Assembly (NCBI GenBank): GCA_021789995.1
Contig: JAJYIQ010000001.1
Location: 496,001 to 560,000, forward strand
From: a bacterium
GTDB lineage: Bacteria > Patescibacteriota > Microgenomatia > UBA1406 > GWC2-37-13
DNA length: 64,000 bases
Direction: 5' to 3'
Both the position numbers and the translations under genes were made by a program. The notes below the pieces were generated by a model. That model had not been told where the DNA came from and searched no databases. It saw nothing but the letters and a program-made list of their open reading frames with translations. Within the stretch, counting starts at the first letter, position 1; each line of letters starts with the position of its first letter. Positions 41,632-50,246 of this stretch are shown here, one piece after another.

Positions 41632-41664
41632 TTGGTTTAGCTACTTATACAGCGTAGTAACAAC
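41632..41664 (+). promoter_or_regulatory. Hairpin in the leader of the RRM gene
   Basis: GTTGGTTTAGCTAC and GTAGTAACAAC form a stem with small bulges in a leader of about 95 nt. An AAAGGGGGTG Shine-Dalgarno follows at 41685-41694, 9 nt before the ATG. Most genes here have no leader at all, so this one probably has a job, such as temperature-dependent control. Confidence 0.5.
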
Positions 41665-41703
41665 TTCTTAAACTGAATGATATGAAAGGGGGTGCAAACA
41701 CAC

Positions 41704-41982
41704 ATGGATAAAAAGAAATTGTACGTTGGTAATCTACCTTGGTCGGTCACCAATGAATCGCTAAAAGAGTTATTCTCTCCTTATGGTGAAATCACCGAAG
41801 CGGTCGTCATTATGGACCGTTATTCGGGCCGGTCAAAAGGTTTCGGTTTCGTCACTTTTGCTAACGATACCGATGCGGAAAAAGCCGCTGCCGAGATGAA
41901 TGATAAAGAAGTGGAAACGCGAAAAATCGTCGTTAATGTCGCCAGACCCAGAGAAGAAAGGCCACGCCGAAACAACTATTAA
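41704..41982 (+). CDS. RRM-domain RNA-binding protein
   Basis: About 92 residues, one RNA-recognition motif with RNP2 LYVGNLPWSV and RNP1 KGFGFVTF, and an Arg-rich tail (RPREERPRRNNY). This small-RRM layout is like cyanobacterial cold-responsive Rbp proteins and glycine-rich proteins, and is common in CPR. The ATG at 41704 is fixed by a strong Shine-Dalgarno 9 nt upstream. It ends at a strong bidirectional terminator. Confidence 0.92.
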   Translation: MDKKKLYVGNLPWSVTNESLKELFSPYGEITEAVVIMDRYSGRSKGFGFVTFANDTDAEKAAAEMNDKEVETRKIVVNVARPREERPRRNNY

Positions 41983-41990
41983 AGTTTATA

Positions 41991-42020
41991 AAAAACCCCG
42001 CCGCAAGGCGGGGTTTTTTT
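41991..42020. terminator. Rho-independent terminator, bidirectional
   Basis: ACCCCGCC-GCAA-GGCGGGGT hairpin with an 8-bp stem flanked by A5 on the left and T7 on the right. It ends the RRM gene and can also serve the convergent gene at 42036. Confidence 0.95.
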
Positions 42021-42035
42021 AACGGTCAATACTTT

Positions 42036-42755
42036 TTACGGCGTTGGTGTCGGTGTCACAGTCGTATTAACTACCGGCAAGGTAAAGTCTTTAATTTGTG
42101 CCACTTCGGTAATCGTGCTCGCTTTTTTGTCCCACATGCCTCTAATTCTTATCCGATGGCCAACCTGCAGATCGGTCAAGGCAATGGTTTGTTCACGACG
42201 GTTGATTAATCGCGTTGAGCCGGAAACGCTCACTGTCTGTACTCCCCGGGCAATCGTCTGCATAACGATCGTATTAGCGTTAATTGAGGTGATTGTCCCG
42301 AAAAAAACGCCGAATCGTTTTTCGATCGACAAATCACGAATCATTCTTGCTTGGATAGTCGTCTGGGCCGAATCGGTATATTTTCCGAAAACGTTAACCA
42401 TATCATTGACGGCTATTTCCGATAAAGACGCACTGCCCCAGAAACGACGGCGAAAACGGGTATTGGAATCGGTATTGACAGTATAGGTTTTTCCGTTTTT
42501 AGTAACAGTCAAAGTCGTCCCTTTTATGAAAGTTACCTGACCGTGAGCAATGACAGCATAACGGCCAAGAATAGTTTTGCGCAAATTATTACCCAAATTC
42601 CTCAAGTCATTACGCAAATCCTGCCGGTTATTACGAACATTATTTCTAATTTCCCTTTGCAGTAAACCGGGCGGCGTCGCATTATCAGCCATAACCGGGG
42701 CAAATACTGGCATCATCAGCATGATAGACGTGGCAATCAGAAAAAATTTTCTCAT
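42036..42755 (-). CDS. Exported protein with repeated DUF5666-like domains
   Basis: A 239-residue protein with a signal peptide (FFLIATSIMLMMPVFAPVMA) and then about two beta-barrel repeats: VIAHGQVTFIKGTTLTVTKN with IAVNDMVNVFGKY, and VFFGTITSINANTIVMQTI with LQVGHRIRIRGMWD. This is the pattern of DUF5666 proteins. The C-terminus is a short Thr-Pro tail. Function is unknown. It is transcribed after the sigma module at 42834-44152, separated by a terminator. Confidence 0.65.
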   Translation of the reverse strand: MRKFFLIATSIMLMMPVFAPVMADNATPPGLLQREIRNNVRNNRQDLRNDLRNLGNNLRKTILGRYAVIAHGQVTFIKGTTLTVTKNGKTYTVNTDSNTRFRRRFWGSASLSEIAVNDMVNVFGKYTDSAQTTIQARMIRDLSIEKRFGVFFGTITSINANTIVMQTIARGVQTVSVSGSTRLINRREQTIALTDLQVGHRIRIRGMWDKKASTITEVAQIKDFTLPVVNTTVTPTPTP

Positions 42756-42803
42756 AAATAAAAAGATAATTTATAACCTCTATCTACTAATATGCAAAAG
42801 CAT

Positions 42804-42834
42804 GAAAAAAGTTTCACCGAGTCTGATTCGGTTT
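42804..42834 (-). terminator. Terminator of the second sigma operon
   Basis: On the minus strand ACCGA-ATCAGAC-TCGGT forms a short hairpin (42832-42816) followed by a T-rich run. It lies directly after the stop of the gene at 42834. Confidence 0.6.
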
Positions 42835-43283
42835 CATTGTTGCGGTAGCTGATAAGTAACGGTTATTTCCTGTTCGGAATTATTGCCGTTAGCATCGTTG
42901 GCGACGACATCAATCATATTGTCTCCCTCATCAAGAGTAAGCCGGGTGGAAAAATTACCTTGAGCGTCAGCTTTTAAGGACACGTCGTTAACATTGACAT
43001 CGGCATTGGGTACAGTTTTTCCCGCTACCGTTACCGCGCTGGTCGTGACCGTCGCCCCATTTTGCGGCGAAGTAATATCGAGCGTAATTTGCTGCGGAAA
43101 TTTGTTGATCGCGTCGGTCCCCGGTAATGTTGTCGGTTCCGGATTAGCATTATTCGATACATTCTTGTTAGTGGTTATCCCGGTATTGGTCGGTAAAGTC
43201 GATTTGCTTTTTTGGCCAAGATACAACACACCGCCGATAATCAATATAATAACAATAGCCGCGACAATTAGATTATTTTTCAT
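42834..43283 (-). CDS. Membrane-anchored Ig-like domain protein
   Basis: A 149-residue protein with one N-terminal helix (LIVAAIVIILIIGGVLYLG), an Asn/Thr/Pro linker and one Ig-like beta-sandwich (ITSPQNGATVTTSAVTVAGK, then FSTRLTLDEGDNMIDVVAND) of the glucodextranase-B type. It would face outward. It overlaps the preceding membrane gene and is third in the sigma operon. Confidence 0.75.
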   Translation of the reverse strand: MKNNLIVAAIVIILIIGGVLYLGQKSKSTLPTNTGITTNKNVSNNANPEPTTLPGTDAINKFPQQITLDITSPQNGATVTTSAVTVAGKTVPNADVNVNDVSLKADAQGNFSTRLTLDEGDNMIDVVANDANGNNSEQEITVTYQLPQQ

Positions 43284-43650
43284 AAGTCGTGGTCCAAAAT
43301 TTTAATAACGAACGGATAACCTTTTTTATTCTCCTAAAATTCCTGATAAAAATCAAGAGTAAGATAATGATAAAAATAACGGAAAAAAGCGATAGGTATA
43401 ACGGAATTTTCGGAGTTTCGTAATAGACATCGGACAGGACTTGGCTAAGATATATCCGGATGACACTTCCGTCTTCCTGAAAGATCTGGAGCATATCTAG
43501 TGTCCGTTGCTCGATCAGCTGGTTATATAAAATAGTCCCGAACAATAAACCGACGGCGGCAACGACGGCAAAAAGCAGGATTTTGCCGATATAATTTTTT
43601 GTTTCCGTCAGATATATGTTTTGGATTATTTTTTGTTCAAGCGTTTTCAT
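43273..43650 (-). CDS. Two-helix membrane protein of a sigma-factor module
   Basis: About 125 residues from MKTLEQK, with helices at about 22-42 and 83-107 and an outward loop between. It overlaps the sigma gene by 14 bp. The position suits an anti-sigma factor, but there is no zinc anti-sigma motif. The N-terminus resembles that of the protein at 16272-16505 (MKTVELK) behind the other sigma factor. Confidence 0.55.
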   Translation of the reverse strand: MKTLEQKIIQNIYLTETKNYIGKILLFAVVAAVGLLFGTILYNQLIEQRTLDMLQIFQEDGSVIRIYLSQVLSDVYYETPKIPLYLSLFSVIFIIILLLIFIRNFRRIKKVIRSLLKFWTTTYEK

Positions 43651-44152
43651 TGGTGGATAATTGAACAATCTTTAACCGGCCCCTTCTTATTATAGTCCTC
43701 ACGGTATTTAACGGTTTTTTCAATAACTTAGAAATTTCTTCATAGCTGTAACCCTCGGCGGTCAATTTCAGCGCTTTTTGCTGATCGGACGGCAACTTGT
43801 CTATCAATTTGTCTATTTCAAAATCCCGATAACGGCTATCATCGGGCGGCACTGCTAACCGGTCATCCAAAGGAACAGTCAACTTCCGGGAGCGGTAATA
43901 CATTTTTAATTCATTGCGGGTAATTTCAAATAAATACGGCAATACCGGCTTGTCGGCGTCGAACCGACCGATTGCTTTGTAAAAATTGACAAAACTGTTT
44001 TGAACTATATCGTCAACATCATGTTTGTTGAACAATTTTTTATTAACATATGAATGAATAACCGGCATGTATTTCTTGACCAAAATGGCAAATTCATCAA
44101 TTTCCCCGCTTTTTATCCGGATAATCAATTCTCGATCGGTCATTCCATTCAT
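43637..44152 (-). CDS. ECF-type RNA polymerase sigma factor
   Basis: About 171 residues with region 2 (EFAILVKKYMPVIHSYVNKK, DVDDIVQNSFVNFYKAIGRF, PYLFEITRNELKMYYR) and region 4 (IDKLPSDQQKALKLTAEG, YEEISKLLKKPLNTVRTIIRRG). The ATG at 44152 is chosen because TATAAT ends 7 nt before it; longer readings would enter the divergent era gene. First gene of a three-gene operon with two membrane proteins. Confidence 0.87.
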   Translation of the reverse strand: MNGMTDRELIIRIKSGEIDEFAILVKKYMPVIHSYVNKKLFNKHDVDDIVQNSFVNFYKAIGRFDADKPVLPYLFEITRNELKMYYRSRKLTVPLDDRLAVPPDDSRYRDFEIDKLIDKLPSDQQKALKLTAEGYSYEEISKLLKKPLNTVRTIIRRGRLKIVQLSTNENA

Positions 44153-44159
44153 GATATGT

Positions 44160-44169
44160 ATTATATAAT
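44160..44169. promoter_or_regulatory. Palindromic bidirectional -10 element (sigma factor / era)
   Basis: ATTATATAAT reads as TATAAT in both directions. The plus-strand box (44164-44169) ends 6 nt before era and the minus-strand box (44165-44160) ends 7 nt before the sigma gene. The whole intergenic gap is 23 bp, so both -35 regions must lie inside the opposite coding sequence. The identical palindrome and gap recur at 47051-47060. Confidence 0.75.
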
Positions 44170-44175
44170 TATGCA

Positions 44176-45045
44176 ATGAAAGCAGGAAAAGTTCTCTTGA
44201 TCGGCCGGCCGAATGTCGGAAAATCGACTTTCGTCAACAATCTGATCGGCCAGAAAGTGGCGATAACATCACCCAAGCCGCAAACCACCCGTTTTCCGAT
44301 CAAGGCGGTCTTTGAGGATAACCGGGGGAAAATTATTTTCGTCGACACACCGGGTATTATGGGCAAAACCGAGGATCATTTGTCGGAGAATATAAACAAA
44401 CAAACACTTCAAGCCATCCGTGAGACAGTCGATCTGGTTATTTATATGATCGACCACACCCGTAAACGAGATTTTGAGGAAGCCCGTGTCTTGGGATTAG
44501 TACGCCAGATCAATAAACCAAAAATCCTTGTCATTAATAAAATCGATGACCAGGGAAAATCCTATTTACCGCAGTATAAATTTTTGGAGGACGAATTCCG
44601 GGATGTTTTCCAAATATCCGCTCTCCATAAACTGCACCTTAAACTGTTGATCGACAAGATTTTCGAATATTTACCGGAGAAAAAAAGCGACGAATTCCCG
44701 CCTGATCTGACTTACCCCGTTTTAAACATTGATAGCAAAATTTTTATATCCGAGCTCATCCGGGAAAAAGTTTTTCTAATGATGGGTGAAGAAATTCCAT
44801 ATACAACAACGGTGATTGTCGATGACATCATCGAACGCAATAAGAATCTGACATATATTAAAGCCAGAATTTTAACCACCTACGATCGCTACAAGAAAAT
44901 GCTTATCGGCGCCGGCGGCCGGAAGATAAAGGAAATCGGCGCCTATGCCCGCAAGGAAATCGCTTTGGCCACCGGCAAAAAAATCTATTTGGATCTGACG
45001 GTAGAAACCGATCCTCACTGGCCGGAAGTCTATGATAATCGGTGA
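44176..45045 (+). CDS. era: GTPase Era
   Basis: A 289-residue GTPase for 16S rRNA maturation and 30S assembly. G1 is GRPNVGKST, G2 QTTRFPIKAV, G3 VDTPGIMG, G4 INKIDD, and the C-terminal KH domain has the core IGAGGRKIKEIGAYARKEI. It is at the usual family length. The start is leaderless, 6 nt after TATAAT. It overlaps the next gene by 14 bp. Confidence 0.95.
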   Translation: MKAGKVLLIGRPNVGKSTFVNNLIGQKVAITSPKPQTTRFPIKAVFEDNRGKIIFVDTPGIMGKTEDHLSENINKQTLQAIRETVDLVIYMIDHTRKRDFEEARVLGLVRQINKPKILVINKIDDQGKSYLPQYKFLEDEFRDVFQISALHKLHLKLLIDKIFEYLPEKKSDEFPPDLTYPVLNIDSKIFISELIREKVFLMMGEEIPYTTTVIVDDIIERNKNLTYIKARILTTYDRYKKMLIGAGGRKIKEIGAYARKEIALATGKKIYLDLTVETDPHWPEVYDNR

Positions 45046-45649
45046 AAAAAATCTTATTGAACAATTGAATTGTCCGGAAGAATTGCTTCCAGTAATCAGG
45101 AAGCTGAAATCACCCCGCCTGATCCAAAATTATATCGGGGAAAATTTCACCTACAACCATTCTGATACTACCTATCGCTCGTTTATTGAGGTGATGAAGA
45201 CCTATAATGCCGATTGTTTTGAAGGTGGTATCGGTTTTGCCTATCCTCTACTCTACCTCTGGGGCTATCATCCGCAAATCGTTCTTATCCACGCCGACCA
45301 CGAAAAAGACGTTGACCATAATTTGGTAACATACCGCTACAAAAATAGATTGGGAGCAATTGCCATGTCGAGCTATAAAGAGTTGTTGGACCGACTGCCT
45401 CTTTTTGACAATATGCAGGAATTAATTATGAGCTATTATCATCACTATACCTGTCCCGATCCCCGCTGGTTCAACGAATATACGGTCATCGGCTATTCCG
45501 ACCCGGTTGATTTGGTAAAAAAATTCGGCACCGGCTGGTTTTTCCTGCCGGGCGAAACGGCTCTTAAATATTTATACGATCATTACATGGATGGAGTGAT
45601 GTGTACACCGGTTTTCACCGGCGAACGCTACCCGTATCCGGGAGAATAG
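45032..45649 (+). CDS. Transglutaminase-like superfamily protein
   Basis: A 205-residue soluble protein. The arrangement ADCFEGGIGFAYPLLYLWGY (Cys at the start of a helix, about 61), then DVDHNLVTYRYKNRLGAIAM (His about 95) matches the Cys-His-Asp core of transglutaminase-like folds, where these act in amide hydrolysis or transfer. It is coupled to Era by a 14-bp overlap. The substrate is not known and the fold match is by motif only. Confidence 0.55.
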   Translation: MIIGEKNLIEQLNCPEELLPVIRKLKSPRLIQNYIGENFTYNHSDTTYRSFIEVMKTYNADCFEGGIGFAYPLLYLWGYHPQIVLIHADHEKDVDHNLVTYRYKNRLGAIAMSSYKELLDRLPLFDNMQELIMSYYHHYTCPDPRWFNEYTVIGYSDPVDLVKKFGTGWFFLPGETALKYLYDHYMDGVMCTPVFTGERYPYPGE

Positions 45650-45652
45650 AGG

Positions 45653-47044
45653 TTAAAGCAACATTCTCAGTCGTCGCAAACTCTCATCCTTGCCTAAAAT
45701 TGCCATCGAATCATTTAAGGGCGGAGTAATTTTTTTTCCGGAAATGGCTACCCGCAGCGTCATGAAAAATTCGCTGTTTTTGACGCCGAGTTTGTTGGCG
45801 AGCGCCTGCATCTTTTCGCCGACAACATTCGCCTGCCAGTCGGTAATACCGGAAACCGTTTCCGCCATCGCTCTCAGCATTTCTTTCTTTCCGGAAAGAT
45901 CAATATCATATTTTTCCGGCCGTTTGAAGAAGAATTCCGTCAGCGGCAAATAATCGGTTAATTTTTTTATTCTTTCTTTAATCAACGGAGTCGTTCTCTC
46001 AACCGTTTCTTTATTCAGTTCCTTACCATAATATTCATAAATCATGGGTCCCAAATCTTTATCCTCCATTTTTCTGATATACTCGCCATTCATCCACTCG
46101 AGTTTGACCGGATCGAATACCGGCGCCGTTTTTTGAACATCTTTCAAATCAAATACTTTTACGTATTCGTCCAGTGAAAAAATGTCTTTGCCTTCGGGAT
46201 GGCTCCAACCCATTAAAGCCAGGTAATTCAAAAACGCATCCGGCAGAATCCCCTGATCTAAATACCATGAGGCCCAGACCGGATTTTTCCGTTTGGATAA
46301 TTTTGATTTGTCGGGATTACGGAGCAGGGAGACGTGGGCAAAAACCGGCAGCGGCCAACCAAGCGCTTCATAAATAATGATGTGTTTCGGTGTCGACGGC
46401 AGCCATTCTTCCGCCCGGATGACATAATCGATTTTCATCAGGTGGTCATCGACAACAACTGCCAGATGGTAAGTCGGAAAACCGTCGGATTTCAATAATA
46501 CCTGATCATCGAGGTCTTTACCGTTAATGGTAATTTCACCCCGGACAATGTCGTGGAAAGTCACCGGTTTATCGGGCATAAGAAGCCGGACAACATGCGA
46601 TTGCCCGTTTTTCACTTTTTCCGCTACTTCTTTTTGGTGGTTGTAACAATAACGGTCGTATTTGGGAATTTGTTTTTTTGACTGTTGTTCTTTTCGCATT
46701 TCCGCCAGCCTTTCCGGAGTACAGATACAGTAATATGCCTTGCCTTTGACGATTAATTCCTTGGCATATTTTTGGTAAAGCGGCAATCTCTCCGACTGCC
46801 GGTAAGGACCGTAGGGGCCGCCCAGTTCCGGCGACTCGTCGGGAATGAGTCCCAGGCGGTTTAAAGTCGACAGCATTTTTTGCTCCCCGCCGACAACCAA
46901 CCGTGTCCGGTCGGTATCCTCGATCCGAACGACGAACTGCCCCTGGTTTTTTTTCGCCCACACCCAGTTCATAAGAGCTGTCGCCACCGTCCCGACATGG
47001 ATATCTTCTCCTGTCGGTGATGGTGCAATCCGTGTTCTTGTCAT
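45653..47044 (-). CDS. gltX: Glutamyl-tRNA synthetase
   Basis: A 463-residue class I synthetase that charges tRNA-Glu (and possibly tRNA-Gln where amidotransferase is used; no glnS is present in the window). The HIGH motif is PSPTGEDIHVGT and the KMSKS motif is KLSKRKN. RIEDTDRTR is family-typical. The helical anticodon-binding domain fills about 330-463. TATAAT ends 6 nt before the ATG. Confidence 0.95.
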   Translation of the reverse strand: MTRTRIAPSPTGEDIHVGTVATALMNWVWAKKNQGQFVVRIEDTDRTRLVVGGEQKMLSTLNRLGLIPDESPELGGPYGPYRQSERLPLYQKYAKELIVKGKAYYCICTPERLAEMRKEQQSKKQIPKYDRYCYNHQKEVAEKVKNGQSHVVRLLMPDKPVTFHDIVRGEITINGKDLDDQVLLKSDGFPTYHLAVVVDDHLMKIDYVIRAEEWLPSTPKHIIIYEALGWPLPVFAHVSLLRNPDKSKLSKRKNPVWASWYLDQGILPDAFLNYLALMGWSHPEGKDIFSLDEYVKVFDLKDVQKTAPVFDPVKLEWMNGEYIRKMEDKDLGPMIYEYYGKELNKETVERTTPLIKERIKKLTDYLPLTEFFFKRPEKYDIDLSGKKEMLRAMAETVSGITDWQANVVGEKMQALANKLGVKNSEFFMTLRVAISGKKITPPLNDSMAILGKDESLRRLRMLL

Positions 47045-47050
47045 GAGGAA

Positions 47051-47060
47051 ATTATATAAT
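47051..47060. promoter_or_regulatory. Palindromic bidirectional -10 element (gltX / HAD)
   Basis: ATTATATAAT supplies TATAAT to gltX on the minus strand (47056-47051, 6 nt to its ATG) and to the HAD gene on the plus strand (47055-47060, 7 nt to its ATG). The gap is 23 bp, identical in length and core to the era/sigma gap. Confidence 0.75.
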
Positions 47061-47067
47061 AAAAAGT

Positions 47068-48051
47068 ATGGAAGCTGGAATCAGATGGAACGATAAAGTC
47101 AAATTAATCGTCTCCGATGTTGATGAAACCGTCGCTGACGTTTACCGGGAAGCGGCACCGGAAATGATAACAGAATTGAGTAACCTGCTCCAGGAAAACA
47201 AAGCGATATTTTTTATTACCGGTGCCAGTCTGGTGCGGGTGCGACAACGAATAATTGATAAAATTCCTCCGTCCCTACGAAAAAAAATATTAATTGCCCA
47301 CTGCAGCGGTGCCGAAGTCTGGGGTTTCGATCAAAATGGATTGCTCAATGAAAAACCGTTTTTCAGCACTTATGAAGAAACATTTTCTCCGGAACAAAAA
47401 ACAAAATGGCGAGTAATCGTAAAACAGCTGATTACTGAATTCCAATTTCATCCTCATGAAGCCGGACCGGTGAAAGAATTTAAGACAACATACTGCCAAC
47501 CGCTGGATATCATGCTGGAAGACCGCGGCCCGCAGATTACCTTGGAATTAGTCAATGCATACAATCTTCCGGAAGATGAAGCGAATAAAATCGCCACTCA
47601 ATTAGAGATCGCCTTTCCTCGAACGGAAACGGATAGTATTTTTGATTTAAGAATACCGGTAATGAACCGGGTAAAACAATTGTGTGATGAGGCCAATCTG
47701 CCGGTTGACCCGCATCTGGGCGGAATTTTTGCCTTGGATATGACTGTCAAAGATGTGTCTAAAACTTCGGCCATAAAATACGTGATGGAAAATGACGCGA
47801 TCCTATCGGCTTTGGGATTTAGCAAGGATCAATTAAATGATCCGGAAACGATTGAAATCTGGGGTGATAAATTTACTGCTAAAAAAGGCGGCCTGGACCT
47901 TCATATGGCATTGGCTTTCCCGAAAGAAGTCAGATCGATTGATTTTCGTGACGAACCGTCGGAGGAATTACCGCGTGACTATAATATTCAACTTTGGCCG
48001 GGAAAACACAAATTGTACGATGGATTGTTGGAGTATTTGCAATCAAGATAA
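47068..48051 (+). CDS. HAD-superfamily hydrolase
   Basis: A 327-residue phosphohydrolase. Motif I is VSDVDETVAD (nucleophile Asp near 17), motif II is FFITGASLVRVRQ, and the C-terminal metal-binding motif IV is EIWGDKFTAKKGGLDLHMA. The large cap (about 90-230) resembles phosphomannomutase- and sugar-phosphatase-type HADs. The substrate is unknown. The start is leaderless. Confidence 0.85.
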   Translation: MEAGIRWNDKVKLIVSDVDETVADVYREAAPEMITELSNLLQENKAIFFITGASLVRVRQRIIDKIPPSLRKKILIAHCSGAEVWGFDQNGLLNEKPFFSTYEETFSPEQKTKWRVIVKQLITEFQFHPHEAGPVKEFKTTYCQPLDIMLEDRGPQITLELVNAYNLPEDEANKIATQLEIAFPRTETDSIFDLRIPVMNRVKQLCDEANLPVDPHLGGIFALDMTVKDVSKTSAIKYVMENDAILSALGFSKDQLNDPETIEIWGDKFTAKKGGLDLHMALAFPKEVRSIDFRDEPSEELPRDYNIQLWPGKHKLYDGLLEYLQSR

Positions 48052-48064
48052 CTTATAGTAAAAC

Positions 48065-48082
48065 CAGTGTATTGTTACACTG
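48065..48082. terminator. Hairpin between convergent genes
   Basis: CAGTGTA-TTGT-TACACTG is a perfect 7-bp stem in the 37-bp gap between the HAD gene and the GldG-like gene. It can serve both strands, though the T-rich tail is modest. Confidence 0.6.
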
Positions 48083-48088
48083 TAGAAG

Positions 48089-49528
48089 TTATTTTCTCTT
48101 GATCAATCTCCACGCGCCGTAGAGGGCGAAAAGAACCGGGAGGGCCAAAATGTTGCCGTAGCGGAAAATGTCCTGATTGCCCGCCGACATATTCGGTAAG
48201 GGATAAAAAGACACTGCCCGCTGGCGGATGCCGGAGAGGGCACCGCCGGAGGCAAAATTATTTGTCACATTAAGCGCAAAACTGACATTATCGGACAATT
48301 GGCTCAGATACTGGTCGAAGGGAAATCGTGAAGATGAGACTACCACGATTTCTCCCTGGCCGGATTTTTTTGCCTCGGCGGCAACGATAAATTGCTTCAA
48401 ATCCTTTGAGTGCGGTTGGGGTATTGATTGCGGATCAAGGACAAAATTACTGGTCTGATCCCATGATTTAGTATCGGTTTTAACCAATGCGGTCGTCTCC
48501 ACTCCGGATTTTTTTTCCAAAGTAATAGCCGATGTCCATGGAAACATCAACTGATTGATATTGGAAAAATAAGGCATCTGCGCATTAAAAACACTGGTTT
48601 TTATCCAGAAAGGATATGGCACCAGAAACGACATCTGGCTGTTACCAAAATTGACGACTTCGGCATTGTCAGACAATAATAAATCCTGGTTAATTTTTAT
48701 GCCGTAACGGTCAAACAGACCGGTTAAATTATCAGTCACTATGCTGGCCGTCAGGTTGGCGTCCACTTGGACGCCGTCATGAAAAAATATTACTTTTCCT
48801 TTATTATCGAGGTATGATTGCAACGCCTGGATCGCTGTCGCATCCAGTCCGGATTTATTGTCAATAACAATAACTGTTTTATAGGAAGGATCGATAGTTT
48901 TTGTCGCTGATTGGCTGGATATATCCAGATAATCAACCGTAAACTGCTGCCGCAGCACTTTATCCAATTCGGTTATCTGGGTGCTTGACCCGATTACCCC
49001 GATTTTAACCGGCACTTTATTGGTCAATTTATAAATCGCCGCCGTTAAATTATATTCCAAACTACCGACATCAGTCACCTGCGGCAGGATTTCGTTTTTG
49101 CTGCCATAGGAAATAGCGATCCCCATATATGAGGAAGTAACGGCATATTTGTCCTGTTCCAGTTGGGAAAATTGCAGGGCGGGAATCCCCAAATTTTTCG
49201 CCTCGTTTAAGGCAGCCGTATCTTTTTGGGGATCAAGAATCTTGACCGTCATTTTCCCCTGATTTTCTTTGTGATATTCATTTAAAAGATCAATAACTTC
49301 ATTTTTTAACGGCAACAGCCGTGTCGGCAGATCCGAGGAAACGAAAAACTTAATCATAACGATATCGTCCAAATTCTTGACTATTTTTTTGGTCGAGGAC
49401 GACAAAGTATAAGCACCGCCATATGAAAAGTCCCAACGAAGGGAATAGGACGATACCAGAAAATTCATCAGCAAAAAAACGGCGATTGCCAAAAGGTAAA
49501 TCGTATACAGTTTGGTTTTTTTAAACAT
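48089..49528 (-). CDS. GldG-like ABC auxiliary protein
   Basis: A 479-residue protein with an N-terminal helix (TIYLLAIAVFLLMNFLVSSY), the family segment RWDFSYGGAYTLSSSTKKI, a long extracellular region of the ABC_transp_aux type (VKILDPQKD, KVPVKIGVIGSSTQI, KVIFFHDGVQVD) and a C-terminal helix (ILALPVLFALYGAWRLI). With the permease and ATPase upstream it forms a GldA-GldF-GldG-like transporter. The start overlaps the permease stop. Gliding motility is not implied. Confidence 0.85.
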   Translation of the reverse strand: MFKKTKLYTIYLLAIAVFLLMNFLVSSYSLRWDFSYGGAYTLSSSTKKIVKNLDDIVMIKFFVSSDLPTRLLPLKNEVIDLLNEYHKENQGKMTVKILDPQKDTAALNEAKNLGIPALQFSQLEQDKYAVTSSYMGIAISYGSKNEILPQVTDVGSLEYNLTAAIYKLTNKVPVKIGVIGSSTQITELDKVLRQQFTVDYLDISSQSATKTIDPSYKTVIVIDNKSGLDATAIQALQSYLDNKGKVIFFHDGVQVDANLTASIVTDNLTGLFDRYGIKINQDLLLSDNAEVVNFGNSQMSFLVPYPFWIKTSVFNAQMPYFSNINQLMFPWTSAITLEKKSGVETTALVKTDTKSWDQTSNFVLDPQSIPQPHSKDLKQFIVAAEAKKSGQGEIVVVSSSRFPFDQYLSQLSDNVSFALNVTNNFASGGALSGIRQRAVSFYPLPNMSAGNQDIFRYGNILALPVLFALYGAWRLIKRK

Positions 49529-50229
49529 TATTCTCTTTTTTCCAAATTAACAATCGTCAAAAATAAAACAACAACCGAAAAGCTAATAAAGTAGATAAGC
49601 GACCGGGCATCGACAACTCCTTTAACAAAATTCTGAAGATGATAAATCGGTGTGTAATAACTTAAAAAATCGGCGAGGGTTTTCGGTAAAACATTGGCGG
49701 TAAAATCGGTCCCGACCGCCAGCAGAAAAAACAGGAAAATGACTGACGCTAAAAATGCCACCACCTGATTTTTTGTCTGCGAGGAAAAAAACATTGTTAC
49801 TCCAATAAACGCCGCTCCCAAAAATAATGCCCCAATGTAGCCGATAATTACTTCCGGTAAATACATTTTGGTCAGGAAAGATAAAGAAACAGGGATACTT
49901 AATGTCAAAACCAAAGCAACAGTCAACATGGTTATTAGTGCCAGAAATTTGGCCAGGACAATTTGAGTTTCCGATACTGGCAGTGTCAGTAAAACTTCGA
50001 TCGTATTGGTCCGTTTTTCTTCGGCGATAATCCTCATTGTCAGGGCCGGGATAAATACCAGGTAGAGCCAGGGCAGTAGTCCGAAAAAAGGCTGCATCGA
50101 CGCTGAGCCGACAATAAAAATATCCTTGACGAACAGAAAATTAGCAAAGGCGGCGAAAAGGGCGACGACAATATAGCCGATGGGATTGTTTAGATAATAC
50201 TTAAGTTCTTTTTTGTATAAAGAAAACAT
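49528..50229 (-). CDS. ABC-2 type permease, GldF-like
   Basis: About 233 residues with six membrane helices and the family marker FSLYKKELKYYLNNPIGYIV at the N-terminus and MRIIAEEKRTNTIEVLLTLP after the second helix. It is the membrane component for the ATPase at 50247-50927. MFSLYKK at 50229 is preferred over a slightly longer start. Confidence 0.88.
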   Translation of the reverse strand: MFSLYKKELKYYLNNPIGYIVVALFAAFANFLFVKDIFIVGSASMQPFFGLLPWLYLVFIPALTMRIIAEEKRTNTIEVLLTLPVSETQIVLAKFLALITMLTVALVLTLSIPVSLSFLTKMYLPEVIIGYIGALFLGAAFIGVTMFFSSQTKNQVVAFLASVIFLFFLLAVGTDFTANVLPKTLADFLSYYTPIYHLQNFVKGVVDARSLIYFISFSVVVLFLTIVNLEKRE

Positions 50230-50246
50230 ACTGCAACTTTGCACTT

